Assembly (NCBI RefSeq): GCF_030954495.1
Contig: NZ_JAVHUW010000070.1
Coordinates: 62,001-126,000, forward strand
DNA length: 64,000 bases
Direction of reading: 5' to 3'
Origin: Candidatus Desulfosporosinus nitrosoreducens
GTDB lineage: Bacteria > Bacillota > Desulfitobacteriia > Desulfitobacteriales > Desulfitobacteriaceae
The translations under genes and the position numbers were made by a program. Position 1 is the stretch's first letter; each line of letters begins with the position of its first letter. This document shows positions 1 through 8,154 of the stretch, one piece after another. Under the pieces are notes generated by a model, which worked only from the letters and a program-made list of their open reading frames with translations, made no database searches and was not told the DNA's origin.

Positions 1-755
1 GTATCATGAGTAAAAAAATAGCCTCCGGTGCCGACTGCATTGTTTTAGATGTTAAGGTCGGTTCCGGCGCCTTTATGAAATCAATCGCTGAAGCAGTTGA
101 ATTGGCCAGGACTATGGTGGAAATCGGCAAATCCTTAAACAAAAAGACAATAGCAATTGTCACAGATATGAGCCAGCCCCTTGGACACGAAGTGGGAAAT
201 GCCAATGAAGTCAAAGAGGCAATTCAAATTTTAAAAGGGGAAGGAGCGGAAGACGAGACAACAATAGCTTTAACCTTAGCCTCCTACATGGCGATTTTGG
301 GTGGGGTTTTTGAAGACTTTGCCACCGCTTATGCTGAACTTGACCGAATCATTAAATCAGGCCGTGCAGTCGAAAAGTTTAAGGAATTAGTTCGCATTCA
401 AGGCGGAAACCCCGAAGTTATTGACAATCCCAATATGCTTCCCCAAAGTAAGTATCATATTGAAGTCAGGTCTTCAGAGAGTGGATATGTTTCCGCGATT
501 GATGCCGAGAAAATTGGGCTGACGGCTATGCTGCTCGGGGCAGGGAGAGCAAAGAAAGATGATGTTATCGACTTCTCGGCAGGAGTTACCATGCTGAAAA
601 AAGTTGGAGACAAGGTTGACAAGGGAGACGTTCTTTGCATTTTGCATACGAATTCCGCAAACGCTCAGGAAGCTATTGCCATATGTCAAAGATCCTATTC
701 CTTTAGTACCGGGGAAATAAAACTCAGTAATTACATTCATGAGATAATACAGTAA
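1..755 (+). CDS. pdp: Pyrimidine-nucleoside phosphorylase, C-terminal part
   Basis: Partial gene cut by the left window edge; the frame is open to base 3, so the ATG at 6 is internal and not the start. The enzyme cleaves thymidine/uridine with phosphate in nucleoside salvage. The visible part begins in the conserved block IMSKKIASGAD followed by VLDVKVGSGAFMK, typical of the phosphate-binding/central domain of the thymidine/pyrimidine phosphorylase family, and continues through the C-terminal alpha/beta domain. About 250 of an expected ~435 residues are present. Family assignment is firm; thymidine versus broad pyrimidine specificity cannot be decided here. Confidence 0.93.
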   Translation, partial: IMSKKIASGADCIVLDVKVGSGAFMKSIAEAVELARTMVEIGKSLNKKTIAIVTDMSQPLGHEVGNANEVKEAIQILKGEGAEDETTIALTLASYMAILGGVFEDFATAYAELDRIIKSGRAVEKFKELVRIQGGNPEVIDNPNMLPQSKYHIEVRSSESGYVSAIDAEKIGLTAMLLGAGRAKKDDVIDFSAGVTMLKKVGDKVDKGDVLCILHTNSANAQEAIAICQRSYSFSTGEIKLSNYIHEIIQ

Positions 756-878
756 AAAATGCTTCTTGCCTCCCCCTCAGCGCAAAGCTCTTTTGCCCAT
801 GAAGGTTCCCGCGAAATATTCATAAATTCCCTGTCCTGATGTATATGATAGATAAGGTGCAGGTAAGGGGGAAAGTTC

Positions 879-1373
879 ATGGCACGGGAGAAAACCATTT
901 ATCCCTTCGCTGAAGGGCTGACTACAGGAGATGCCTACGCGGTTCTGGGGAGTGTCCCGAAATTTAAGAAGCATAAACATGCCTGGAAGGTTTGGCGGGC
1001 TTTGAAAGAATTTGGCTGTTTAGTCTATCCTGTAGCAGAAGATTTAAAACGACTTGACGGCAGTAAAGTTTATGCCAATATCACAGAACTCAAGGATAGA
1101 GTAACGGTCATCGTGCCCTGCTTATTGCCGGAGGCCTTGGTTTCTCTTGTTTCAGAGGCTTCAATGTCGGGAGCGGGTAAAATCTGGTTTCAAGAGCAGA
1201 CATGGAGTCCGGCCTTGCAGCAGGAATGCGAGGAACTGGGAATTCAAGTTTTTCGAGGATGTGTTCTTAGACATAAAATATATCCTCCCTTGAGTTTGCG
1301 CTATCTTAATCCGTGTTACTGGCACGGTTTAGAGGATCTTAAAGTTCCCTCGAAACGATTTGGTCTGCGTTGA
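879..1373 (+). CDS. CoA-binding-fold protein (YccU-like)
   Basis: A 164-residue cytosolic protein preceded by a good ribosome binding site (AAGGGGGA). The middle shows the Rossmann pattern of the small CoA-binding proteins: a strand with AVLGSVPKFKKHKHAWKV, then FGCLVYPVAEDL, a VTVIVPCLLPEAL strand and helix, and GAGKIWFQEQTWS, ending in the conserved QVFRGCVL. The N-terminal glycine-rich turn of the canonical family (GxSxxPxRxS) is altered here, so ligand binding is uncertain. No operon partner: a terminator follows at 1424. Function unknown beyond the fold. Confidence 0.7.
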   Translation: MAREKTIYPFAEGLTTGDAYAVLGSVPKFKKHKHAWKVWRALKEFGCLVYPVAEDLKRLDGSKVYANITELKDRVTVIVPCLLPEALVSLVSEASMSGAGKIWFQEQTWSPALQQECEELGIQVFRGCVLRHKIYPPLSLRYLNPCYWHGLEDLKVPSKRFGLR

Positions 1374-1423
1374 AAAGCTGGAATAACTATTTTTTACGGA
1401 CAACGTTATTGCTTATAGCACTA

Positions 1424-1462
1424 AGCCTTTAGATTGCCATTCGGCAGATCTGAAGGCTTTTT
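1424..1462 (+). terminator. Rho-independent terminator
   Basis: An inverted repeat (arms starting AGCCTT and ending AAGGCT) with a short loop is followed by a T run. It ends transcription of the CoA-binding-fold gene before dacF. Confidence 0.75.
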
Positions 1463-1511
1463 ATGTTTTGTCCGGATAGCGCTGCTTCTTTAAGCGATTT
1501 AACCCTATATC

Positions 1512-1540
1512 CGATATAATTTTCCTTTTCGGGAATAATA
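1512..1540 (+). promoter_or_regulatory. Possible SigF-type promoter of dacF
   Basis: The sequence GGGAATAATA at 1531-1540 fits the forespore SigF -10 pattern GGnnAnAnTA, 29 bases before the dacF start. The -35 region (CGATA at about 1512) is a poor match. In Bacillus dacF is a SigF target, which motivated the search. Weak, motif-only evidence. Confidence 0.25.
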
Positions 1541-1568
1541 ACATCAAATTTAGCGAGGAGGAGTCAAA

Positions 1569-2717
1569 ATGCGAAAAGGATTAGCCATTGTTCTTGCTTT
1601 AATGCTTGTGCTCGGCAACATAGGCTTCGCCAATGTCCGAACTGTATTAGGAGCGGAGATTGAAACCGATGCTGCGAGTGCTATTTTGATGGATGCCGCT
1701 TCCGGCCGGGTTCTTTATGAAAAGGATTCCCATAAAGAATTGCCGCCGGCAAGTGTTACTAAGCTCATGACTTTGCTTGTGGCGGCAGAAGCCGTTGAGT
1801 CCGGGAAAGTTAAATTAACGGATAAAGTGACTGCCAGTGAGAACGCCAGTAAATTAGGCGGATCGCAAATCTACCTTGAACCCGGAGAAACTCTCACTTT
1901 GGAACAACTGTTAATCGCCATCGCCGTAGGTTCGGCAAACGATGGCTGTGTTGCTGTAGCGGAACATATTGATGGGACTCATGAAGCCTTTGTGGAAGAA
2001 ATGAACCGCAAAGCCCAGGCCCTAGGTCTGAAAAATACACATTTTGTCAATGCCTATGGCTTACCGGCCGAGGGACATTATACAAGTGCCTATGATCTGG
2101 CCGTGATTGCCAGAGAAACTCTTAAATATCCGCTGATTCGGAAATTAACCAGTATTAAAGAGTATGATTTGCGCGACGGCAAATTCAAGCTGTGGAATAC
2201 GAATAAACTTCTTTGGTGGTATCCGGGGACGGATGGCTTTAAAACCGGCTGGACCAATGAAGCTAAATACTGTCTTGCTTCTACCGTTGAGAGAAACGGC
2301 TTAAGGCTGATTTGTGTTGTCATGGGCGTACCGCAAGTTCGCGGGCATTTTGCGGAATCCATGAAAATCTATAATTATGGTTTTGCCAAATATCAGTTTA
2401 AAGCATTTGCTCCTGCCGGCCAAAAACAAGGAGTTGTCAAAGTTCACAAAGGGGTGGCAGATGAGGTAAACGCAGTTACGGAAAAAGCCTTGGGTGCTAC
2501 GACGGAAAAAGGAAATGATAAAAATTTCTGGGTCGAAACTAAGCTCAACCCAGAAATAAGTGCTCCGATTCAAAAAGGGCAAAAATTAGGCGAAGTTCTG
2601 CTCTACCGCAATGACGTTTTGCAATCAAGTGTCAATTTAATTGCGGAGAATTCTGTTGCCAAAGCCGGCTTGGCGGATCAAATGAAACGCACTCTGCGGG
2701 GAGTCATAGGGTATTAA
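1569..2717 (+). CDS. dacF: D-alanyl-D-alanine carboxypeptidase (DacF-type)
   Basis: Penicillin-binding protein 5-family DD-carboxypeptidase of 382 residues that trims the terminal D-Ala of peptidoglycan stem peptides. It has an N-terminal signal peptide (about residues 1-28), the catalytic SxxK motif ASVTKLM with Ser62 and Lys65, an SAN motif near residue 122, and KTG within DGFKTGWT near residue 224, followed by the C-terminal PBP5 beta domain. A strong GAGGAGG site precedes the start. In Bacillus dacF heads the spoIIA operon; here it sits next to spoIIA-sigF but converges with it, and the two stop codons share the bases TTAA. The name is based on this context. Confidence 0.9.
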   Translation: MRKGLAIVLALMLVLGNIGFANVRTVLGAEIETDAASAILMDAASGRVLYEKDSHKELPPASVTKLMTLLVAAEAVESGKVKLTDKVTASENASKLGGSQIYLEPGETLTLEQLLIAIAVGSANDGCVAVAEHIDGTHEAFVEEMNRKAQALGLKNTHFVNAYGLPAEGHYTSAYDLAVIARETLKYPLIRKLTSIKEYDLRDGKFKLWNTNKLLWWYPGTDGFKTGWTNEAKYCLASTVERNGLRLICVVMGVPQVRGHFAESMKIYNYGFAKYQFKAFAPAGQKQGVVKVHKGVADEVNAVTEKALGATTEKGNDKNFWVETKLNPEISAPIQKGQKLGEVLLYRNDVLQSSVNLIAENSVAKAGLADQMKRTLRGVIGY

Positions 2718-3592
2718 TCCGACCGTTTCTTGGATGACGTCTCCGAATCAGGCTTAGAATTTGATTTTGCTTTGGTTGCCGCATCATCAGGCGCAAATTT
2801 GGAGTCAGAGACAGAGGGTTCGTCAATTTGGGATAGTTCGCGAATCCTTAGGAGAGCCGCCCGCTCAATCCTGGAAATTTGAACTTGCGATAGATTTAAG
2901 AGACTGGCGATTTGACTCTGGGTTTTATCTTCGTAAAAACGCATTAAAAGGACACGTTTTTCCCGTTCGGGCAATTTATCCAAAACTTCATTGAGGGCAA
3001 TTTTGTCAAACCAACTAGGATCAGGCCCCTTTTCGGTGGAGAGCTGATCGAGAACATAGATGGGATCGGAGTCATCCTGATAGAGGGTATCATAAATGGA
3101 AGTAGGACTTTGAATGGCTTCCAAGGCGGCGACGATCTCATCCCGTTCAACCCCAATGTTCTCGGCGATTTCTCCGATAGTTGCCTCACGGCCTAATGAG
3201 GCAGAAAGTTCATCCCGGGAGCGATTTACTTTGTACACTAATTCTTTATAGGAACGAGGAACTTTCAAAGGGTGATCGTCACGGAGAAAACGGCGGATTT
3301 CTCCGATGATCATCGGCACTGCGTAAGTTGAAAACTTTACACCATAGGAGAAATCAAATTTATCGATTGCTTTTATGAGACCTATTGTTCCGATTTGAAA
3401 AAGGTCTTCCATTTCATAGCCGCGGTGAGCAAAGCGCTGAACAAGATTAAAAATAAGCTTCAAGTTGCAGTTAATTAAACGCTCACGCGCTTCAGTATCT
3501 CCTTCCTTGGCAGCGCGGAGGCTCTCCATCATCTCTTGATCAGAGAGCAGGGGAAAGTGAGGAAGATTCATATCCGTTAGTCGTTGAATCAT
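2714..3592 (-). CDS. sigF: Forespore sigma factor SigF
   Basis: RNA polymerase sigma-70-family factor, third gene of the spoIIA operon. Region 2 is clear (ERLINCNLKLIFNLVQRF, EDLFQIGTIGLIKAIDKFD, KFSTYAVPMIIGEIRRFLRDD), then region 3 and a region 4 helix-turn-helix (EREKRVLLMRFYEDKTQSQIASLL). It runs the early forespore programme after septation. The length, 292 residues, exceeds the usual ~255 because about 38 polar residues rich in Ser, Lys and Asp follow region 4. The tail lies where the gene meets convergent dacF, and the stop codons overlap. Starts 11 bases after spoIIAB. Confidence 0.93.
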   Translation of the reverse strand: MIQRLTDMNLPHFPLLSDQEMMESLRAAKEGDTEARERLINCNLKLIFNLVQRFAHRGYEMEDLFQIGTIGLIKAIDKFDFSYGVKFSTYAVPMIIGEIRRFLRDDHPLKVPRSYKELVYKVNRSRDELSASLGREATIGEIAENIGVERDEIVAALEAIQSPTSIYDTLYQDDSDPIYVLDQLSTEKGPDPSWFDKIALNEVLDKLPEREKRVLLMRFYEDKTQSQIASLLNLSQVQISRIERAALLRIRELSQIDEPSVSDSKFAPDDAATKAKSNSKPDSETSSKKRSD

Positions 3593-3603
3593 ATCACGCC
3601 CTC

Positions 3604-4041
3604 CTAATGAGACGCGCTGGATGATTGTTGGAGTTTCTTTAGCATTGTCACGGTTGTTCCTACATTAACAACAGAATCGACTTGGAGATCATCCATAAAG
3701 GATTGCATAAAGACAAAGCCTAGGCCCATCCGTTCGGGATCGGTGCTGAAAGCAGGCTGCATGGCTTGCTCTACATCCCGGATTCCACATCCTTCATCTT
3801 TCACAACGATCTTGAGGGTGTCGCTGGTGACTTCCAAATTGAGATAAACGATTCGGTTTGCTTGATTTTGGTAACCGTGGATGATGGCATTGGAAACCGC
3901 CTCGGAGACTGCAACTTTTAATTCTTCGATGTCGTTGAGAGGCAGGTCCAATTGTCCTCCAACTGAAGCAATGAGCAACCGTGCAATGCCGACATTTTCG
4001 GCAATACTCGAAAATGTTAGGGCCAATTGATTCGATTTCAT
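3604..4041 (-). CDS. spoIIAB: Anti-sigma F factor/serine kinase SpoIIAB
   Basis: GHKL-fold kinase (145 residues) that holds SigF inactive and phosphorylates SpoIIAA. The N box (VSEAVSNAIIHGY) and G1 box (DEGCGIRDV) of the ATP site are present, followed by the glycine-rich GLGFVFM segment. Its ATG directly follows the TAA of spoIIAA (TAAATG), implying translational coupling. Operon order spoIIAA-spoIIAB-sigF is the conserved one. Confidence 0.95.
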   Translation of the reverse strand: MKSNQLALTFSSIAENVGIARLLIASVGGQLDLPLNDIEELKVAVSEAVSNAIIHGYQNQANRIVYLNLEVTSDTLKIVVKDEGCGIRDVEQAMQPAFSTDPERMGLGFVFMQSFMDDLQVDSVVNVGTTVTMLKKLQQSSSASH

Positions 4042-4392
4042 TTACGCTCTCCTTCCTTCCTCATAAGCATGGGCTTCGTCTTCATAGAAGCTGATGATTT
4101 TAGGCAATCCTGACAATTCCATGATTTTGTAAACATTGGGAGGCACATTTGTGATTTTAAGTTTCCCCCCTAGGGCCAGCAGCTTCTTGTACCTCCCAAG
4201 AATAACTCCCAGTCCGGAGCTGTCGATGAATTGAACGTTCTGAAGGTTGAGAATGACCGTGCGAATCCCCCTCTTTTCGATCTCGATGTCTATAGCTTGT
4301 CTCACAGCGGCTGAAGTGTGCATGTCCAGTTCTCCGTCTAAGCGTAAGAACAGGGTAAGGCGCTCTATCTTTTTTTCAAGGTTCAAGACCAT
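4042..4392 (-). CDS. spoIIAA: Anti-anti-sigma factor SpoIIAA
   Basis: STAS-domain protein of 116 residues that frees SigF when unphosphorylated. The segment VQFIDSSGLGVILGRYK carries the conserved DSSGLG motif whose serine is the phosphorylation site in the family. First gene of the spoIIA operon; a GGGGGGAT ribosome binding site lies just upstream of the start on the minus strand. Confidence 0.95.
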   Translation of the reverse strand: MVLNLEKKIERLTLFLRLDGELDMHTSAAVRQAIDIEIEKRGIRTVILNLQNVQFIDSSGLGVILGRYKKLLALGGKLKITNVPPNVYKIMELSGLPKIISFYEDEAHAYEEGRRA

Positions 4393-4586
4393 CCCCCCTA
4401 AATTAAATTCGTATAAGCTGAAAGTGCTTGAAGTCTGATTCTAGTGGTGAAGCGAAGGAGAGAACGAAAGTTTTTAGCAATGGTGATGTAGGTTTGCAGC
4501 TAACAGTGTCCCAGATGGTATAATAAGGAATTCGTCGTTACCCATAATTTTCCTGCTAATGCGATTAAAGAATTCTTGGCAAGCTC

Positions 4587-4593
4587 TGTCGAA
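4587..4593 (+). promoter_or_regulatory. Candidate Spo0A box between spoIIA and spoVA
   Basis: TGTCGAA is an exact core Spo0A box. It lies in the 286-base divergent region 4393-4678 between spoIIAA (leftward) and spoVAC (rightward). The spoIIA operon is a known Spo0A target in spore formers. The site is 195 bases from the spoIIAA start; motif evidence only. A TATAAT-like element at about 4514 lies in the same gap; no clear SigG promoter could be placed for spoVAC. Confidence 0.3.
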
Positions 4594-4678
4594 ATATCTG
4601 CGGTTTTGGGGCACATAAGTATAATTTAGCCGTTTTTCATTAATAATACAAATTAGTCTGTATAAGGGAGGCAGTTGG

Positions 4679-5146
4679 ATGGCTGATCAAAATCTTCGTC
4701 CCCCAACTATTTCAGTTTCTCCGCAACAATATAAAACCTTAGCGCAAAAGTATACGCCTAAACCTACCGTAGCCAAAAATGTGTTGCGGGCTTTCTTTGT
4801 TGGAGGAATTATTTGTGCACTGGGTCAGGTTATTGTCAATTTCTTTTTGTTTCTTGGTTTGGCACGCTTGGAAGCATCGAATGCGGCTACGGCCACAATG
4901 ATCTTTTTAGGTGCTTTACTGACGGGGTTGGGTGTTTATGATGAGATTGGAAAATTTGCAGGAGCCGGTTCGATTGTCCCGGTCACAGGTTTTGCCAATT
5001 CAATTGTTTCTCCAGCCATGGAATTTAAACGTGAAGGATATGTTCAAGGAGTCGGGGCAAGGCTGTTTACGGTTGCCGGTCCTGTCCTTGTCTATGGCAT
5101 TGCTACCTCGATTGTGATTGGGGTTATTTTCTATTTTGTGCGTTGA
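4679..5146 (+). CDS. spoVAC: Stage V sporulation protein AC
   Basis: Integral membrane protein of 155 residues, part of the SpoVA channel that moves Ca-dipicolinate into the spore and out during germination. Several hydrophobic helices begin around residue 35 (VLRAFFVGGIICALGQVI), and the conserved GSIVPVTGFANSIVSPAMEFKREG block is present. A GGGAGGC site precedes the ATG. First gene of spoVAC-spoVAD-spoVAE-spoVAF. Confidence 0.95.
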   Translation: MADQNLRPPTISVSPQQYKTLAQKYTPKPTVAKNVLRAFFVGGIICALGQVIVNFFLFLGLARLEASNAATATMIFLGALLTGLGVYDEIGKFAGAGSIVPVTGFANSIVSPAMEFKREGYVQGVGARLFTVAGPVLVYGIATSIVIGVIFYFVR

Positions 5147-5203
5147 TGAATGGAATTGTTTTTTAGCGGAAAAATTTTGATTATGGGCTATGAAGGGGGA
5201 TGA

Positions 5204-6220
5204 ATGCCTGACATGGATTTAAGGCGAAAGGGTAACCAAACCGTGGTATTTGCCAATCCTCCGGTAATATTAGCGTCTTATGCGGTAGTCGGTCCTAAAG
5301 AAGGACAAGGCCCTCTGGGAAAAACTTTCAGCAATGTGTGGAAGGACCAGTTGAATGGCGAAAAGTCCTGGGAACTGGCGGAAAGCAAAATGCTCCAGGA
5401 AGCCCTGCAAGGGAGCATTGATCAATCGGGCCTGGCCAAGGAACAAATTGATTTCCTCTTGGCAGGGGATTTGCTCAATCAAATTGTCTCTTCGAACCTG
5501 GCGGCGCGCCAAATTGCCCTGCCGTTTATTGGCGTCTATGGCGCCTGCTCAACAATGGCCTTGAGTCTGGCCCTGGGAAGTATGTTGATTGACGGTGGAT
5601 TTGCACAAAATGTCCTCATTGGCGTATCCAGTCATCATGATACCGCGGAACGGCAATTTCGTTTGCCGACGGAACAGGGCAGTCAAAGGGCGATGAGCGC
5701 CCAGTGGACTGTGACGGGGGCAGGGAGTGTACTTCTTGGCAAGCAAGGTGCGGGGCCGAGAATTACTGCGGCAACCCTGGGCAGGGTCATAGATTATGGG
5801 GAAACCGATGCCAACAACATGGGTGCGGCGATGGCTCCCGCCGTTGCCGATACGATTCTCAATCACTTTCAAGATTTGCAGCGTAAAGCTCAGGATTACG
5901 ACTTAATAGCTTCCGGGGATTTAGGAACGGTAGGTTTAGCTTTGGCCGCTGAAGTACTGAAACAGAGCGGTTTGGAGATGGGGACGGGCTTTACGGACTG
6001 TGGTGTCAGAATTTTTGACGCCTCTCAGGATGTTCATGCCGGAGCCAGTGGTTGTGCCTGCTCCGCCGTTGTTTTTGCCGGAGAGCTTATGCAAAAACTT
6101 AAAGCGGGAGAGCTGAAGCGAGTCATGCTGGTTGGGAGCGGCGCTTTACACAGTCCGACATCGGCAATGCAAGGAGAGTCCATCCCGGGAATAGGACACG
6201 CGGTCGTTATTGAAGCCTGA
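5204..6220 (+). CDS. spoVAD: Stage V sporulation protein AD
   Basis: Thiolase-fold protein of 338 residues that binds dipicolinic acid at the spore inner membrane. Family blocks seen include GPLGKTFSNVW near the N-terminus, FIGVYGACSTMALSLALG, and the C-terminal GHAVVIEA. It lies between spoVAC and spoVAE in the expected order, with 57 bases to spoVAC. Confidence 0.95.
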   Translation: MPDMDLRRKGNQTVVFANPPVILASYAVVGPKEGQGPLGKTFSNVWKDQLNGEKSWELAESKMLQEALQGSIDQSGLAKEQIDFLLAGDLLNQIVSSNLAARQIALPFIGVYGACSTMALSLALGSMLIDGGFAQNVLIGVSSHHDTAERQFRLPTEQGSQRAMSAQWTVTGAGSVLLGKQGAGPRITAATLGRVIDYGETDANNMGAAMAPAVADTILNHFQDLQRKAQDYDLIASGDLGTVGLALAAEVLKQSGLEMGTGFTDCGVRIFDASQDVHAGASGCACSAVVFAGELMQKLKAGELKRVMLVGSGALHSPTSAMQGESIPGIGHAVVIEA

Positions 6221-6233
6221 AAGGGGTGATTTG

Positions 6234-6596
6234 ATGTTTAATATGATTGTGCCGGCTTTTATTGTCGGCGGATTGATCTGTGTTGTAGGGCAGTTACTGA
6301 TGGATTTGACGAAACCGTCTTTTACTCCGGCCCACGTCTTAGTTTCCTTTGTAACCGGCGGAGCAATTCTGGGAGCTTTAGGGGTGTATGAACCCTTGAT
6401 AAAGCTTGGAGGAGCCGGGGCCACGATTCCTTTATCCGGATTTGGCTACACTTTGGCTAAAGGAGCTATAGATGCCGTTGGGAAACGCGGGATTATCGGA
6501 GCTTTGTCAGGCGGCATCGAAGCAACGGCCGTTGGAATTGCCGCAGCCGTATTTTTTGGTTATTTGATGTCCGTAACCTTCAATCCCAAAGGGTAG
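6234..6596 (+). CDS. spoVAE: Stage V sporulation protein AE (SpoVAEb type)
   Basis: Small membrane protein of 120 residues with three to four hydrophobic helices, starting MFNMIVPAFIVGGLICVVGQ. I chose the ATG at 6234 because AAGGGGTGAT lies at correct spacing; an in-frame ATG at 6210 would overlap spoVAD and lacks such a site. It shares the GATIPLSGFGYTLAKGA block with SpoVAC-type proteins. A component of the dipicolinate channel. Confidence 0.93.
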   Translation: MFNMIVPAFIVGGLICVVGQLLMDLTKPSFTPAHVLVSFVTGGAILGALGVYEPLIKLGGAGATIPLSGFGYTLAKGAIDAVGKRGIIGALSGGIEATAVGIAAAVFFGYLMSVTFNPKG

Positions 6597-6659
6597 GGCA
6601 ATTATATAATCCGAATCTTCAAAACACGAACTACGAATCATGAGAAGGGGAGGTAAGGC

Positions 6660-8153
6660 ATGGGTAATAATTCGAGTGAGAAAAACACTCCCGTCAGTAA
6701 AAACTATCAAGAGAATGTCGATTACATCAATAATGAATTGGGAGTTCCGGATAGTTTTGACATAGTCCTGAGGGAGATGTCCATCGGCGGCAAAAAGGTA
6801 GCCATCTATTCTGTCAACGGGATGGTTGACACGCATGTGGCCAGTTATATTTTAGATGCTTTAATTGACCTCGAACGTTCAGATTTGATCGTTAATGCCC
6901 TGGATAAATTGGTTAAAGGGCGCATTGTTGATTTGCAGGTTTCAGAAGTCCAAACAATGGATAAAGTGTTCTATTTTGTTTTGTCGGGTCCGATGGCAAT
7001 TTTCGTCGAAGGGCAAGAGAAAGCGATTATCGTCGATGCCCGGACCTATCCTTCCCGCCAGCCCTCCGAACCGGATATTGAGCGCGTCACTCGGGGGTCC
7101 CGCGACGGTTTTACAGAGACTTTGGTTATGAACACAGCTTTAATTCGCAGACGTCTGCGCGATCCCAAACTGCGTATGAAATTGGTTCAAGTTGGAGGAC
7201 GTTCCAAAACGGATGTCTGCATTACCTATATTGAAGATATTACTAATCCGGAGATGGTCAAAAAAATTCAAAACGACCTTCAAGAAATCAAGATTGACGG
7301 GATTCCTATGGCCGAAAAAAGTGTGGAGGAATTTATTCTCGGCAGTAAATTTTGGAACCCTTATCCTCGGGTGCGCTATACGGAACGTCCGGATGTTGCC
7401 TCTATCCATTTGTTGGAGGGACACGTTGCGATTATTGTGGATACCTCGCCATCCGTTATCCTGGCGCCGACAACGTTTTGGAGCCATTTGCAGCATGCGG
7501 AAGAATACCGCCAGGAACCTATTGTTGGAGCCTATCTTCGCTGGATACGTTTTGCCGGTGTCTTTTCCGCCATGTTTCTGCTTCCTCTCTGGCTGGGGGC
7601 AGCCCTTAATCCCCAATTACTCCCGGATTGGCTCCAATTTATCGGCGTTTCTAAACCGGCCAAAATTGGCCTGTTTCCCCAAGTAATTTTAGCGGAATTT
7701 GGGGTTGATCTCTTGAGGATGGCGGCGGTCCATACTCCCGCCCCCTTGGCCACAGCGTTAGGTTTGATCGCAGCCTTTATGTTGGGCGACATTGCCGTTA
7801 AAGTGGGAATGTTCTCTCCGGAAGTAATCCTTTATGTTGCGGTGGTTGCCGTGGCGACCTTTGCGACCCCAAGCTATGAACTGGGGTTGGCCAACAGATT
7901 AGCACGTTTGTTTATTATCGTTATGACCGGTCTTTTTAATTTCTGGGGATTTTTAATAGGAGTGGCTCTTCTCTTCTTTCTTTTATGGAGAACGAGATCT
8001 TTTGGCGTACCATATCTCTGGCCTCTTCTGCCCTTAAATATCAAGGCCCTGGGAACAGTTTTAGTGAGATCGCCGGTGCCGATTAAGAATTCACGTCCAA
8101 GTATTTTAAAACCTCAAGACCCGGTTCGGCAGCCGGGGGGTAAGAATAAATAG
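6660..8153 (+). CDS. spoVAF: Spore germination protein SpoVAF (GerA-like)
   Basis: GerA/SpoVAF-family membrane protein of 497 residues. A soluble N-terminal half (to about residue 280) contains NYQENVDYINNELGVPDSFD and the GRSKTDVCITYIEDITNP block, and the C-terminal half has several membrane helices plus the ATPSYELGLANRLARL segment. Closes the spoVA operon in the usual order. Ends two bases before the next gene, so that unrelated gene may be cotranscribed. Confidence 0.93.
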   Translation: MGNNSSEKNTPVSKNYQENVDYINNELGVPDSFDIVLREMSIGGKKVAIYSVNGMVDTHVASYILDALIDLERSDLIVNALDKLVKGRIVDLQVSEVQTMDKVFYFVLSGPMAIFVEGQEKAIIVDARTYPSRQPSEPDIERVTRGSRDGFTETLVMNTALIRRRLRDPKLRMKLVQVGGRSKTDVCITYIEDITNPEMVKKIQNDLQEIKIDGIPMAEKSVEEFILGSKFWNPYPRVRYTERPDVASIHLLEGHVAIIVDTSPSVILAPTTFWSHLQHAEEYRQEPIVGAYLRWIRFAGVFSAMFLLPLWLGAALNPQLLPDWLQFIGVSKPAKIGLFPQVILAEFGVDLLRMAAVHTPAPLATALGLIAAFMLGDIAVKVGMFSPEVILYVAVVAVATFATPSYELGLANRLARLFIIVMTGLFNFWGFLIGVALLFFLLWRTRSFGVPYLWPLLPLNIKALGTVLVRSPVPIKNSRPSILKPQDPVRQPGGKNK

Positions 8154-8154
8154 A

